Made by a program: the position numbers and the translations under genes. The notes under the pieces are model-generated. The model worked only from the letters and a program-made list of their open reading frames with translations, was not told where the DNA came from and did not search any database. This document shows positions 41,683-53,454 of a DNA stretch of 64,000 nucleotides, one piece after another; position 1 is the first letter of the stretch, and each line of letters begins with the position of its first letter. The DNA is from Saturnia japonica (taxonomy: Eukaryota; Arthropoda; Insecta; Lepidoptera; Saturniidae). Location of the stretch: positions 3,562,930-3,626,929 of the forward strand of contig CM065325.1 in the NCBI GenBank assembly GCA_033032175.1, written 5' to 3'.

Positions 41683-42944
41683 GGGGCCGTTCATAAAATA
41701 CGTCACGCAAAATTTTACATTTTTACCTTAGTCACGGTATATCACACTTTCTGAGACCCCCTATCGATATTGCGTCACGATTAATAGATCCCACACCCCG
41801 TACATGATATATGGCAACGAATAGTACACAAATGTCGATATTTTCAAATACAGTGTAAACTCTTTATAACGAAACTCAAGGGACTGAGCATTTTTTGTCG
41901 TTATAGAGAGTTATCGTTATATGGAGTGAACAAAAAAACAACCAAATTAACAAGAATTTTTAATATGTATTTCTTAGATAATAAATGCTTATAAATTATT
42001 GTTTACACATAAAGTCTGATAACTTTGTCTGACGATTTTTGCTATGCCAGTACTTGTTTTGTATTATTTTATGTATGGACATATCACACAAACTTTTTCG
42101 TCAACACTAATCGCTTTCCGTTTACTGGCCATGTTAACAGTTTCAAAGTAGGTTTACGACTGATAATACGATAGGTACCCAGTATGCTTGGTCGAAGACC
42201 ATCACTCCCGAGAAAACAATGCGTCATACTGCACGTGTTCAAGGCAATTAAGGATAACAAAAGCTAGACCGACCTCGGATTGTTTCGGAGCTTCAAAGTC
42301 TTTTGTTACCTGATAATAAACAATAATAAATATTTACTGTCTAAAAATATGAACACATTTCTTCGTAATAGAGAATGGCGTATCGCTATAAAGAGTGTTT
42401 CAATATGTGGGTTTTAACGCAAACCAACCTAGTTGGGCTCACTTCAAAGTTATAGGGAGTTTATCGTTATAAAGAGTTTACACTGTATGTATTTATTATT
42501 TACAATAATGAAACTCTAATAAATCAATAAAGATCTGTAATTACGAACAAATAAATATTTCTGCTATTTATTAGAAGTCCAAGGACCTTTAAAATGTTAC
42601 GAAATATATATTAAGGGTATTTTTCGGTTTTCTTTGATATTGGAGATGGAAGAGAACTGATTGTAACTGACTGCAACGCAAGCGCCGACGTCGATAACCA
42701 TATAAAAAAGCAAAGCTCATGCTTATTATTTACTCATGTAAATATAACAAGTTATTAAGCCATTATAACGGAAATATATATATAAAAGTATTTATATACT
42801 TACAAATATGAAAGAAAACAAAAAAAGAAGAGAAAATTTTAAAATTCTTTGATAAGCTGCGAACGTCAAGTTTCCGTAGACCCCCCAATGTAAGCGACAC
42901 CATCCCCACCACCATAAGTGCGATCGTATTTTATGAACGGTCCC
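41683..42944. mobile_element. PIF/Harbinger-type MITE, TTA target duplication, split by a Tigger MITE
   Basis: The ends are GGGGCCGTTCATAAAATACG and the inverted CGTATTTTATGAACGGTCCC. TTA is at 41680-41682 and 42945-42947. Without the nested element (41851-42485) it is about 625 bases, close to its relative at 2577-3237. Confidence 0.8.
41851..42485 (-). mobile_element. Tigger deletion derivative (635 bp), TA target duplication
   Basis: It has the same terminal repeats as 5832-7079 and TA at 41849-41850 and 42486-42487. Nearly all the transposase is gone: the sequence follows the parent to GTATTATTTTATGTAT, then jumps to ATCGCTTTCCGTTTACTGGC via a short unrelated insert (GGACATATCACACAAAC). 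Confidence 0.9.
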
Positions 42945-42947
42945 TTA

Positions 42948-44293
42948 ACAGTGGACTGTATGACTGTTTAAAACTTTATACCATATAAAAAAGCACACAA
43001 AAATTATTTCGACTTTACTATCGACTGGCACGCAACTCTAATTACGCAAATGCTCCAGCATTATGTGCAACACCGTTGTTAGAAAACTATAAGTGTTGTT
43101 ATGTTTAATTAACAAATTTAAGACATGTCCACTGACAAGTCGTTTGAGTTAAATATTTGGCAATGCTACAGTGAAGTATGTATAATATTGGTTTTCCAAT
43201 TTGGTCTTTTAATCAAATACTGGCATCTTCATTTCATCATTTGATAATCACTATAAGATATTGATTACGTATTACAAATTCACTCTAGTTCAGGATGAAA
43301 TAAACATATCAACAGATATTACATGTATTATTTGTGTTATATACAACTGTTTCACAGCTTATACCTTAAACGCGTTTCAAAAAGACTGCGGTGCTTGAAA
43401 ATGTAACGGTCTTTAGCATTTTAGAGCATTTAGTCGTTTATCCTATAGGCATAGAAATGATGTATATATTTTTTAATATTTTGGGTTAACTTCAGGTGCC
43501 ATTACGGGCTGGGGTATTTTTTATAGCCTTAAAAATGAATTTTTATTTTATTTTGAAAATAATTATTTTAATTAAAACAGTATATTTATTTTACTGAAAA
43601 TACGTAGTTTTAAAATGTATTGACAATTTACGTGTGATGATTAATAATTAAGGCTTCTTTTTAAATAGTGGTGATAATTTTATCGATATCATAATAAAAG
43701 GAACACATAACAAAACAATTGTTTTTTTTTATTTAACTTATATCTATAAACTCAACCTAATTAAAGATATGTTTCCTGGGATCTCCTACAGGTTAATAAA
43801 GTGTAAAGACTGGAGAACAATGATCTTGACTTTATCGATAAATTATACAGAAATAATGAACAAGCAATTTATTGCTTTACATTTTACATGTCACACTTAT
43901 TTACTGAAAAGTACTATGAGGACAGCATAACGTCACAGTACAACATTAGAAATTGAATAACCTGCATCTTTTTTTTTAGTTCTGTATACACTGTTAGCCG
44001 GAAGTGCACTAAAAAAATAGCACTGCTGATGGCTTTTACAGCTTTACCGGACTTGCCTGCACCTTAGCTTCCCGAGCTTTATAGGAGCATTGCTGCCGCA
44101 CCGTATTGGCGCCTGCGGCCGTAATGCGAGCGATCGTATGATGTCACATGCAACAGAATCAGCTGAGAATCTTCTGTGTGTGATGTTACAGAAGCGATGA
44201 TGGATCAAGTAGCAGCGAGTACTACAGTCGACGCGATACCAAATTTCCGCAATGAGCCCGAGCATTCGGTTAAGGAATACATCGTGATAAAAT
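42948..44293 (+). other. Intergenic stretch between ATG2 and mRpS5
   Basis: AT-rich with no recognisable gene. 44040-44290 is GC-richer and may be part of a repeat preceding the copy at 44294-44455. Confidence 0.5.
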
Positions 44294-44455
44294 GTATGGT
44301 GGTTGGGCATTTTGTAATGCTCGCCTGGCTAGCTACCACCCTCAATTTAAAATCCGTTATCAAGCACCTATAGGTGTTCCGCGTCACTTGAGAGACAGTT
44401 CTTCCACAAAGCTTAGCGTGTTACCATCATGAGTTACATCTTCACTTAACAGGTA
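44294..44455 (+). repeat. Four-copy dispersed repeat, copy 3
   Basis: See 31257-31430. It contains GGTGGTTGGGCATTTTGTAA and CGCCTGGCTAGCTACCACCC. Confidence 0.7.
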
Positions 44456-44587
44456 TGTAAAAAATATCTACTTTTCTCGATAGATATAAGCAAATGCTGA
44501 TATAAAAAAAAAGAAACAATCACAGAGCAAAATCATTTATTGAATTAACTATAATATCTAACTAATACCTAACACTTATATTTGACA

Positions 44588-47500
44588 TTAAGCTTCCTGA
44601 TCTAATTTTTCTTCTGGAAATCGATCTGTGAGAAAACTCTTCACTTCACCATACTCAACTTTCAAATCTTTACGAATTTTCTCATGGTTTCTGAACTTTT
44701 CGTACTTTTTCAAATATATTTTATAATGCGGCATCGTCTCATAGAATCGAGGGAATTTCTTTTTCTTCAATATGACTCGATCGTTCATAACATACTGGAC
44801 GAAGTCTAGAGTCTCGTCATGTGGGATCTGCTGTTTCGTCCTCACTTCACTGGGACTCGCCACAACTTTTGGATAAAATTCATTCTCGGCTCTGTACTCG
44901 ACGAGATGGAGTTTCTTTTCTTCAGCAAGTTTTTCATAGTTTCGCTGTGAAATCAATTCCAATAAAATTGATACTAAGTAAAAAAAAATCTTGACAGTAC
45001 ACGAAACATTAGATTAATTTAGAAAAAAAATTGTATTATGCTATTATTATTATACAATAATAATTTCTTGAAATATCCAAGTGGGAATAAAAAATGCAAT
45101 AGGTATAGTGATAAGCTGGAGCTTTCAATGAAAGGAAACATTATAATGAAACTGTAGCATGGTGGTAGAGCATTTTCTAATGGACGCCTGGATAGCTACC
45201 ACCCTCAAGTTGGAAATCTGTCACCGAGCACCTACATGTGTGTTCCAGCAGCAACATTTGAATGCTAGTCCCCCCACTAGGTTTAGCTTGTTGTCATCTT
45301 TCTTTTCATTTCCCGACTATATTCATTATAACTCAGCAGAATCACTACAAGTACTAGCTAAAATATTTATGTGATAAACATATGAATTTTTACCTGCTGC
45401 AAAAGGCCAATGAAGAATGCTTTGACAATATGCTGGAGATTGTTGGAACCCTCAACCTTGGCTCTCATATCTTTGATACCTATAGCCTGACAGATTTCTT
45501 TGATGGCACGATGGCACCTAAGTCCATAACCTTCATTCTTCTTTTGAACAAATATTTTTGTTTTACCAAATGCAGTGTAGAAATCATGAAAAACTAAAAT
45601 TAAATATGAAGCATTATATTAGGTCCTTACATATGAAATTGACGTTTTGTTGAACTAGCCACTTTGATCTCAAATATCTCTAGCGTTTCCTTAGGAATTC
45701 CAAATTCAAATTAATTTCAAATTTAGGCTTATGTATTTCTGCTTTGAATTTAATCATTAATTGTTTTCCCACTATTTGATTTTCTTTGACATCTTTCTTT
45801 GCAAATAAAAAACTCAAAATATCGCGTATTTTACAAATATTACTTCCACCGTAGCATCAGCGCTGCAGAAACAACTCGGAGGATTAATTATGTGTACAGA
45901 GAAACTACTGTAAAAGAAAGCACAGTACGTTTTTGGTTCAAACGTTTTCGTTCTGGAAATTTTGACCTACGAAAGAAACCCCGTGGACAGCCGGAGACCC
46001 TAGTTGATAATGTAGAATCAAATGTGATCATGGAAGAGGATCCGCTGCAAACTACGTCAGAGGTAACGGCAGGCTTTACCGTAAGTGATTAAACAATTTT
46101 AATTTACTTGAAACAAATTGGAAAAGTGGAAAAGCTCGAAAATGGGTACCACATGAATTGACTGAAGCACACCAACAATCACACATTAAGTGCTGCCTTA
46201 CATTAGTGAACCGTCACATTAACGAGAGAATTTTGAATCGTATTGTTACTTGTGACGAAAAATGGATCCTTTACGACAATCGGAAACGCTCATTACAGTG
46301 GTTGAACCAGAAGCACCGGCCAAATCCTATCCCAAACGAAAGCTGACTCAGAAAAAGATACTGGTGAGTGTTTGGTGGACCAGTGCTGGTTTCATATACT
46401 ACAGCTTCCTAAGATTTGGCCAGACGATAACGCAGATCTGTATTGTCAACAATTGCAAACCATGATGAAAAAGCTAGCCGTTAAACATCGAGACTAGTCA
46501 ATCTCTCTAGCCCACTGCTGCTTCCGGATAATGCTAGACCCCATACTTCACCACAGACTGTCGCTAAATTACCCACTTACCATACTTCCCGGAGGTTGCT
46601 CCAACACCACTTTTATCGGATTTTGAACAATTTCTTGCAAGGAAAAGAATTCAATTCCGATGAGACTGTCCAAACCGCCTTCAAAGATTTTATTGATTCT
46701 CGCTCCCACAATTTTTTTCAGCAATTGAATCAATAAAATGGCGTAAGTGCATAGATAATAATTATCATGTCCTCCATCAAGTGTTCAGGGATGGAAGACT
46801 TTTCATCTGAAACTCGATAGATGTAGTATGTGACACAACACTGACCTGCGTTTACCACTGACGGCGTCTACGCTGACGGAAGAAGCTCCACAATTCACCG
46901 GCAACGGCCAAGGGATAGGTGGGAAAAGTCAAAGGTCATGTTGTCCACCGCTCTCACCCCAATTCGTCTCGTGGCGAGATTACAAGTTTACACAATATAA
47001 CAAAAGGCCTCAATAAGGAGAATATCCATGGCCCAACGCAGTTCAAACAAACAATTACAAGAGGTTTCCTTCAAGTTATCTAACAGAGGTACGCGTAACA
47101 CAAATCCACATGGCACACTGAACTTCAAGAAAATCACGATTAGCCGTAATATAGGGAGAATATATCTCGTCTCATAGCCCAACAAACGCGTATTCAATCA
47201 ACTGACCATAATTAAACTCTCAAACAAATCAAGCGGCGCGGCGCGGCGGCGCGACGTGATGCGAGAACAAAAAGGTGACAGCTGATAGAGCGGTAAGCGC
47301 GAAGTTACCTAGATGGAGAAAACTAAAGACAATTTGTTTTGCGAGACCGTGGTTCTGAACAATAATGGTACATATACTTCGATTTAGTAAATGCATAATT
47401 TCATAACATTTTTCGTTTTACTTTTTCCATATAAAACGCTAATTTCACATGTAAGGACCTAATATTAACATCATTCAAAAGAATAACCATTGAAATTAGT

Positions 47501-50500
47501 TTTTGTAATGAAAAGTAACATTTTTAAAATAATAAAATAGTGATATATAAAGATCAAAATTTATTTTATTTAGGAATCTTACTTGTGCGCCCGTTACAAA
47601 TTTCAAAATGCATTAACTTCTGGCCAGCCCTGTTTTTTGCTTTTCTTAATGCTGCAGGAGCCTCCTTTGCTTTGCCAAAACCAAAACCTGCAAGCCCTTG
47701 TCCATTTCCTGTGACAACCTAAAATTTAAAAAAAAACCAGACAATAAAGTTTTTGACTGTTTTCAAAAGCCCATCTAAAATGATCACAATGTAATAATAA
47801 TGGCTACAGTAAGTGTTTTTCTTCATAATTTTATTTATTTTTAATAAAAATCAACAAGTAAATTCAAATTACTAAAAATACCGCACAAACGCTCTCATTT
47901 GCAAGCTTCGCATTTTGACGTCACATGCCAGTGTAAGGTACATATATGGGCATAACCATTAGGTGTTACTGTTGATTAAAACATTGTAAACATCAGGTAT
48001 TTAGTAGATAAAATAATCTACATTAGACTACAATTAGTGTACACTATTACATTGATATATATAGTGGTCACTTCAAATGATTTATATTATCTATATTGTA
48101 TTAAATTATTATTTAACCACAACATTATTTTAGTTTATATTACATGTTGCTACTTTTATAGTTTGCAGTTAGACATGCAAACTTTCAATATTCATTAATC
48201 ATCATATTCTCCCTAGTACTAAATAATTCATTCTGAATAATTCATTACAGAGAAAATAGGTTACGGTGACTGCTTACCATTATAACAATAATCAAAAGTT
48301 TGAGCCAGATTTATAAATAAAAATTGATACTTCTTTAAAGTGATAGCAGAAAATGACTATGAAAATCAAAACTTTCGTTTAGTTTTAGGTAACTTTGTTT
48401 CTACAAAAAATAGTTATAAATAAATCCTAAAACATACAAATTTTAATGATGTTTCAAATTTAGGAAGATGATTTATCACAGATCATGAATAAAATTAATG
48501 CTTCATTATTTATTATAATGGATGATCCTTAGATTACTTATGTAAAAAAAACATTCTCTATACCTTTAACTTATACTGATGGAATGGTCCAATAAATGAA
48601 ATCACTTTAATAATGTAAAGTGCTATATTAATAACTAGCTTCGAAAAGTAAGAAATTTAAGAAATTTATATGTTATTAAAGTACTATATTATAAGTATAT
48701 TTATTAAATAATATAATAATGGTTGCTAATAAGTAATTAACAAGAACTCTATGCGTTCATCTGAATTCACTCATTATGCAGTTACAATATACTAGCATGT
48801 GAAGTAATTAGAGAATTAACTAATAAATTAAATTAAATATATAATCATTTGTAATTAAACCTAAACAGCTCATATTTTTAGCTTAGTCAAATACCCTATT
48901 AATACCTATTCATTCTAAAATTCTAAAATTATCTTTAATATAAAACTGGTATTTACCATTGCTTGATAATTTCTAGTTCGACCCAGGCTTCCTTTCATGA
49001 TCAACAAAGATCTAAGCTGGAGGACTTTTGTATCAAATCCTGTGAACTCATCTATAATAATAAATTTTATAATGTATTCATTAAATAGAACTTCTTAGGT
49101 TTGTTTTCTTCTGTTTCATTATTATTTTTACTTTTAATTACTCATCTTACAAATAGGATTTTTTATATTTGTGATAAGAAAATATAATTCACTAAAATTA
49201 TAATACTAAACTTATTAAAAAATGTTAATGGGGTAACATTAAGAAATCAAAATTTAATTAAATAAAATTTATACAATTGGATGGAAAAGCAAAATTTGTA
49301 ACTTAATTTATTTTCTGTGAAACCATTGATTCTAAGAAATTAAAATTGATTAATGACATCTTAGAAACATCAATACAACTCATGATTACGTTAAGAAACT
49401 AAACAAAAACAATTACCTTCACCTACTGCATCTGGAGGTCCAATACTACGACCAGGCATACGAGAACCTGACCAGCCTCTTTCTATAGGGTTTAGTTTCA
49501 AACGTCTGAACTTTGTCATTGAATCTCTGATTTTTATTAACTTTTCCATTCTAAAATCATAATACATCTAAAATATAATAAGGAGCCAAGGACTTGTTAG
49601 AAACAAGGTTTGCAATAAATTTGTTTGTAATGAAATGGAGAATATAAAGATTTTTAAATAAAGTCCCTATTCACTACTCCAAGACAAATCAGGGTCATTT
49701 GATTTCTAAAATGTTTTTTTCACTTGTTCCTACATTTTGTGAACATGCATTGCCCCAATCTTTAATTATTCTCCATATACTAATTAATGATCATCTTTGA
49801 ATATAGAACAAAAAATACTTATTTCATTAAGAATTCTATACTTTTACCAAGTTTATTCAAACAGTAATAGGGAATATAGAACATAATATATAATATAGAA
49901 AATTATTACAAAAATACATTTATAATATTTATAAATAAAGTGCACTGCATGGCAATATACACATAGAATGACAGAGATTTTAAAGAAGTTATTAAAATAA
50001 AACTGTTTATAAAAAATATTGTAATGGATTATATCAATAGATAAATAATTATTTATTCCTTTAAGAAAATGTTATAACCTGAAATATATATACAGTGTAA
50101 ACTCTTTATAATGAAACTCAAGGGACTGAGCATTTTTTGTCCTTATAGAGAGTTATCGTTATATGGAGTGAACAAAAAAACAACCAAATTAACAAGAATT
50201 TTTAATATGTATTTCTTAGATAATAAATGCTTATAAATTATTGTTTACACATATAGTCTGATAACTTTGTCTGACGTTTTTTGCTATGCCAGTACTTGTT
50301 TTGTATTATTTTATGTATTCTATTCATATCTAGATATGTGGTGGAATCTTCTTCCTACACATTTCTTCGTAATAGAGAATGGCGTATCGCTATAAAGAGT
50401 GTTTCAATATGTGGGTTTTAACGCAAACCAACCAAATTGGACTCACTTCAATGTTATAGGGAGTTTATCGTTATAAAGGATAACGTTATAAAGAGTTTAC

Positions 50501-51235
50501 ACTGTATATGTAAAATTAGCTTCACAAGCTGTTATCACAATAAGAGAAACAAACAAAGTATATCATAACTTTGATTGAAATATCACATTACCTTTCTGGA
50601 TCATCAGGCAACCTCTGCTGCTTCAGCAGCTCTCTTCCTCTTATTACAGGTGCTGACAAACCTGGCCACAGCATGTTGATTTTGCCGACGCCTATCATTT
50701 GGCCCCTATTCAAGTCTCGTATCCTTATCCGCCCTGTCCCTTTACCACGGCCTTTTTTGGCACCGGCATTACTTACTGATGTCACTGACTTCCATAATTT
50801 TTCTGCTGGTACTAATAGCATACAAAAATTTACTTTTATATGTACACAAAAAAGTATCTCTACTTTACGTAACACAGCCTGTTCACCATTTACTATTGCC
50901 ACTTTATTTAATCTTTAGTGTTTTTAGTCTTACGTCAGAGAAATTAATTATTACAATAGTTGTGACTGGTGGTAAGCTATCTTTTTCTATTAGCTATACA
51001 TAATAACAGATACAACGAAGCGACAATATAGATAAATATTATTATATATAGATAAACAATATAGAACAATAACTAACAATTTATGATAAAACACTTACAC
51101 TTATTAAAAAAATTTATACAAGCTACAGGAGAAGTACTAAAATTAGTTTTTAGGTTAGTAGCATATATTTTGTTTCAATATAATATTCAAAGACCTAGTT
51201 ATAACACTTCCCAGTGTCAATAATTTTGTAGACAT
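44588..51235 (-). CDS. mRpS5: Mitochondrial small-subunit ribosomal protein S5 (uS5m)
   Basis: It is a structural protein of the mitoribosome 28S subunit, at the mRNA entry side. Exons in coding order: 51235-51195, 51136-51099, 50811-50592, 49550-49417, 49051-48957, 47718-47583, 45593-45394, 44944-44588. All phases fit; total 407 codons with stop (human protein about 430). Exons 2-3 join as FFNKLPAEKLWKSV, followed by AKKGRGKGTGRIRIRDLNRG and MLWPGLSAPVIRGRELL. Exon 4: GWSGSRMPGRSIGPPDAVGE. Exons 5-6 form the S5 fold: LLIMKGSLGRTRNYQAM and VVTGNGQGLAGFGFGKA. Exon 7 is S5_C: FGKTKIFVQKKNEGYGL and KVEGSNNLQHIVKAFFIGLL. Exon 8 is the mitochondria-specific extension. The first two exons (a presequence-like MSTKLLTLGSVIT start and a 58-base intron) are tentative. 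Confidence 0.9.
45153..45300 (+). repeat. Four-copy dispersed repeat, copy 4
   Basis: See 31257-31430. It lies in the last mRpS5 intron (44945-45393), antisense to the gene: CATGGTGGTAGAGCATTTTC and GCCTGGATAGCTACCACCC. Confidence 0.7.
45619..47462 (+). mobile_element. cecropia-type mariner with extra internal sequence, TA target duplication
   Basis: The 22-base terminal repeats TTAGGTCCTTACATATGAAA.. (45619-45640) and their inverse (47441-47462) differ at one position. TA lies at 45617-45618 and 47463-47464. At 1,844 bases it is about 0.5 kb longer than a usual mariner. The excess is 3' of the transposase relic (about 46785-47400) and includes a GCGGCGCGGCGCGG run. It sits in mRpS5 intron 6, antisense to the gene. 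Confidence 0.85.
45799..46760 (+). pseudogene. Mariner transposase relic
   Basis: Frame 45799-46092 gives the N-terminal helix-turn-helix region (FWFKRFRSGNFDLRKKPRGQ). Frame 46158-46346 holds the first catalytic Asp in IVTCDEKWILYDNRKRS followed by QWL, closest in memory to the cecropia/Hsmar1 group. A shifted frame has LVSVWWTSAGFIYYSFL. Further on, the DNARPHTS-type block (46526-46545) keeps the second Asp. The third Asp region is eroded. Several stops and frameshifts make it inactive. Confidence 0.8.
47719..48956 (-). other. mRpS5 intron 5
   Basis: A long AT-rich intron with no recognisable gene or element end. Confidence 0.5.
50093..50504 (-). mobile_element. Tigger deletion derivative (412 bp), TA target duplication
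   Basis: The ends match 5832-7079, with TA at 50091-50092 and 50505-50506. The internal deletion joins GTGGTGGAATCTTCTT to ACATTTCTTCGTAATAGAG, a different breakpoint from the 635-base copy. It lies in mRpS5 intron 3, 88 bases from exon 3. Confidence 0.9.
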
Positions 51236-51250
51236 TGTATCAGAAAGAAA

Positions 51251-51268
51251 ATAGAGCAATTGCTCTAT
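51251..51268. promoter_or_regulatory. Perfect 18-bp palindrome upstream of mRpS5
   Basis: ATAGAGCAATTGCTCTAT reads the same on both strands, 15 bases before the proposed start codon. It could be a dimeric factor site or a short hairpin in the leader; no factor is assigned. Confidence 0.4.
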
Positions 51269-51356
51269 TTGAAATTTATTTTAGTAATTACACAAAGACA
51301 CCTACTAAAACCCCATTTTTTTTATTTTGACGTTTTTGACATTTGTCATAGCCACT

Positions 51357-51670
51357 TAGCCATGGGTAACACTGCGCTGCGCCTCGCAATTGCGCCAACT
51401 TATTTTACTGCACCGGGTGTGTTAACACATTTCAAATGTGTTGGTGCTGGTGCACAGCGCACTTCAGCGCAGCGAGCCCTCTAAGGGACAGCGTCGCACC
51501 CCACCGCTTACGTCGGTCAGTTGACCTATTCATTTCTCTAACTCTCTTGCCTCGCGTACTATTATGATAGGTCATGGCGCAAATTTGAGTTAACTCTTAA
51601 CGCCGGCGCAGTAAGTTGCAGTTGAGTTATTGAGTTGGCGCAAGGAATTTTACTGAGTTGCCCATGGCTA
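51357..51670 (-). mobile_element. hAT-type MITE, copy 2, perfect 8-bp target duplication
   Basis: It begins TAGCCATGGGTAACACTG and ends GAGTTGCCCATGGCTA. TAGCCACT stands exactly on both sides (51349-51356 and 51671-51678). The body is inverted relative to the other two copies. It lies about 120 bases upstream of the proposed mRpS5 start. Confidence 0.92.
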
Positions 51671-51678
51671 TAGCCACT

Positions 51679-52603
51679 TGCCACTTCTTTTTCACAATTT
51701 TCGTCTTTCACGAGTGAATGTGTTAAAGCTCGCTCGAATTGCAGAAATTCACCTCCTATACATTTACTATGAAACGGCATCTATTAGCGATGCACCGAGC
51801 CGCGACGATTTGAATCGAACGCGCAAATTGTGAAATTCTTCTCAGATGCGCTTCGATTCTACTCGGCGCGCCTCAAATCGACGCGAGGAAGCAGATGTGC
51901 AGCGGAGTTTTTACAAAGTTGACCACTTTTTGTTTTGTACTTTTTTGGTAGATTTAGGCAAATCAGATTGAAATTTTAGTACGTGAAAACACCAAAGTAG
52001 AATTTGATAGATTTTGGTGTAGGACGCTATGCCTAGCTATAAATTTGCGATATTATTATTTTTACCATGAACGATAATATCAAAAAATCGAAAATGATGA
52101 TAACGATACTTAAAGAAATACTTAGGTACTTGTTTTGGTTAATTAAAGTAATAAAAAGCATAGTTTTATATATATCAAACTGATTTAACAAAAGTGGTTA
52201 TCAATCTGAGGTAGAGTCACAGTAGCATTTACAATTGGATATTAGTAGATCTCGTAGAATTCAACCAAATTTTTGGTAGAATCTTTTAAAAGAAAAGTGG
52301 TTACGCCATTATATTAATATTATGTTTATGTATTTATTGTTAAAAATGAAAGAAGAGCTGTTGATATAACTTCTTGAAATATATATCAAAAAGTATTTCA
52401 AATAAAAACATTACTTAAATACAAGCTGTCCATCACTGAAAAACAAATCCACTTTGATAAAGAGTTGCGATAAATGAAAAATGAGATTCGATTCGTTTTA
52501 GTGGACTCACAGGAATAAAGAAGACTCGACTCGAATCGCTTCAATTCAGCTGTATTCGACACAGGGCTATAAGTAAAAAGCAATTTATCAATTTAATAGG
52601 GAC
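51679..52603. other. Intergenic stretch upstream of the mRpS5 MITE
   Basis: Moderately AT-rich with GC-richer patches (51780-51900) that contain several TCGAxxCGC-like motifs. No gene was recognised. Confidence 0.4.
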
Positions 52604-53450
52604 CAGCGGCGGCCTTACCCATTGCGGGGCTCCGGGCGTAGGTCTTTGCGAGGCCTTTTGTCCTACGGAAAAGTACCTATGTGATGCGAAGGAGGTCTGA
52701 TTGTTTGGTAGGTATTCGTTATGTTTGACGAGAAATGCTAAAGTTATACAAATAAATAAAATTTGAGTTTTTATTTTACTTACATTAAAAGATTTACAAA
52801 ATCAACAAATATAGAGATAATAAATTTAAAAATGACGTTTGCGGCTTTTACTAATACTAAAATCTTTAATTAAAGCAGAATAATCTAACGAATGAGCTAC
52901 GTTATTTCGATTGAAAGAATAGCAAGGGCTGAAAGCCGATCCTGTGTCATCGAATTCCTCAAATGTTTTAATCATTTTAAGCCTCGAAAAACTCTTTTCA
53001 ACAGACGCAACCGTAACAGATGTGATGGCAATAATTCTCAGAACTATTTCGACAGTGGGGTAAACTTCAGTTAATTTTTTTTCTATTATGTATTTCAGCA
53101 CCGAGATAATGTCATCGTTTCCTTTATACACACGGATGAACATATTCAGTTCTTCGTACAATGCATCTCCATCAATATCACATGATTCTCCTACTGTGAT
53201 AGATATTTGCAAGTTGCTGCATTGCTTCAAAAGTTCGCTATCACTAATTTCCTTTAATCTTTTTATATTATACATGAAACCAAATATGCTCTCATGATGT
53301 TTAAGTGCCTCAAACCTAGGATGACAGCTTGCGCGCACATTGTCGACAATAACATAAAAATCGTTTATTTTGAAAATCTCTTCCGCATCCAATTCATGAG
53401 CTTCATCTTCCCCTTCATAATCAAAATGCCTGTTGTTACGTCGTCTTCTA
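52604..53450 (-). pseudogene. hAT transposase C-terminus (ZMYM/DUF4371 type)
   Basis: The minus strand reads from about 53450: RRNNRHFDYEGEDEAHELDA, then EEIFKINDFYVIVDNVRASC (scaffold region), LTEVYPTVEIVLRIIAITSV, and SVEKSFSRLKMIKTF, the hAT dimerisation signature. The usual LRSTMSQERL segment is missing, so the domain has an internal deletion. It ends near FSISKSRKRHF at 52826. Beyond it, CAGCGGCGGCCTTACCC at about 52604 looks like a terminal repeat of this hAT type. The upstream part continues at 56333-56525, beyond the gypsy element. Confidence 0.75.
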
Positions 53451-53454
53451 ACTT

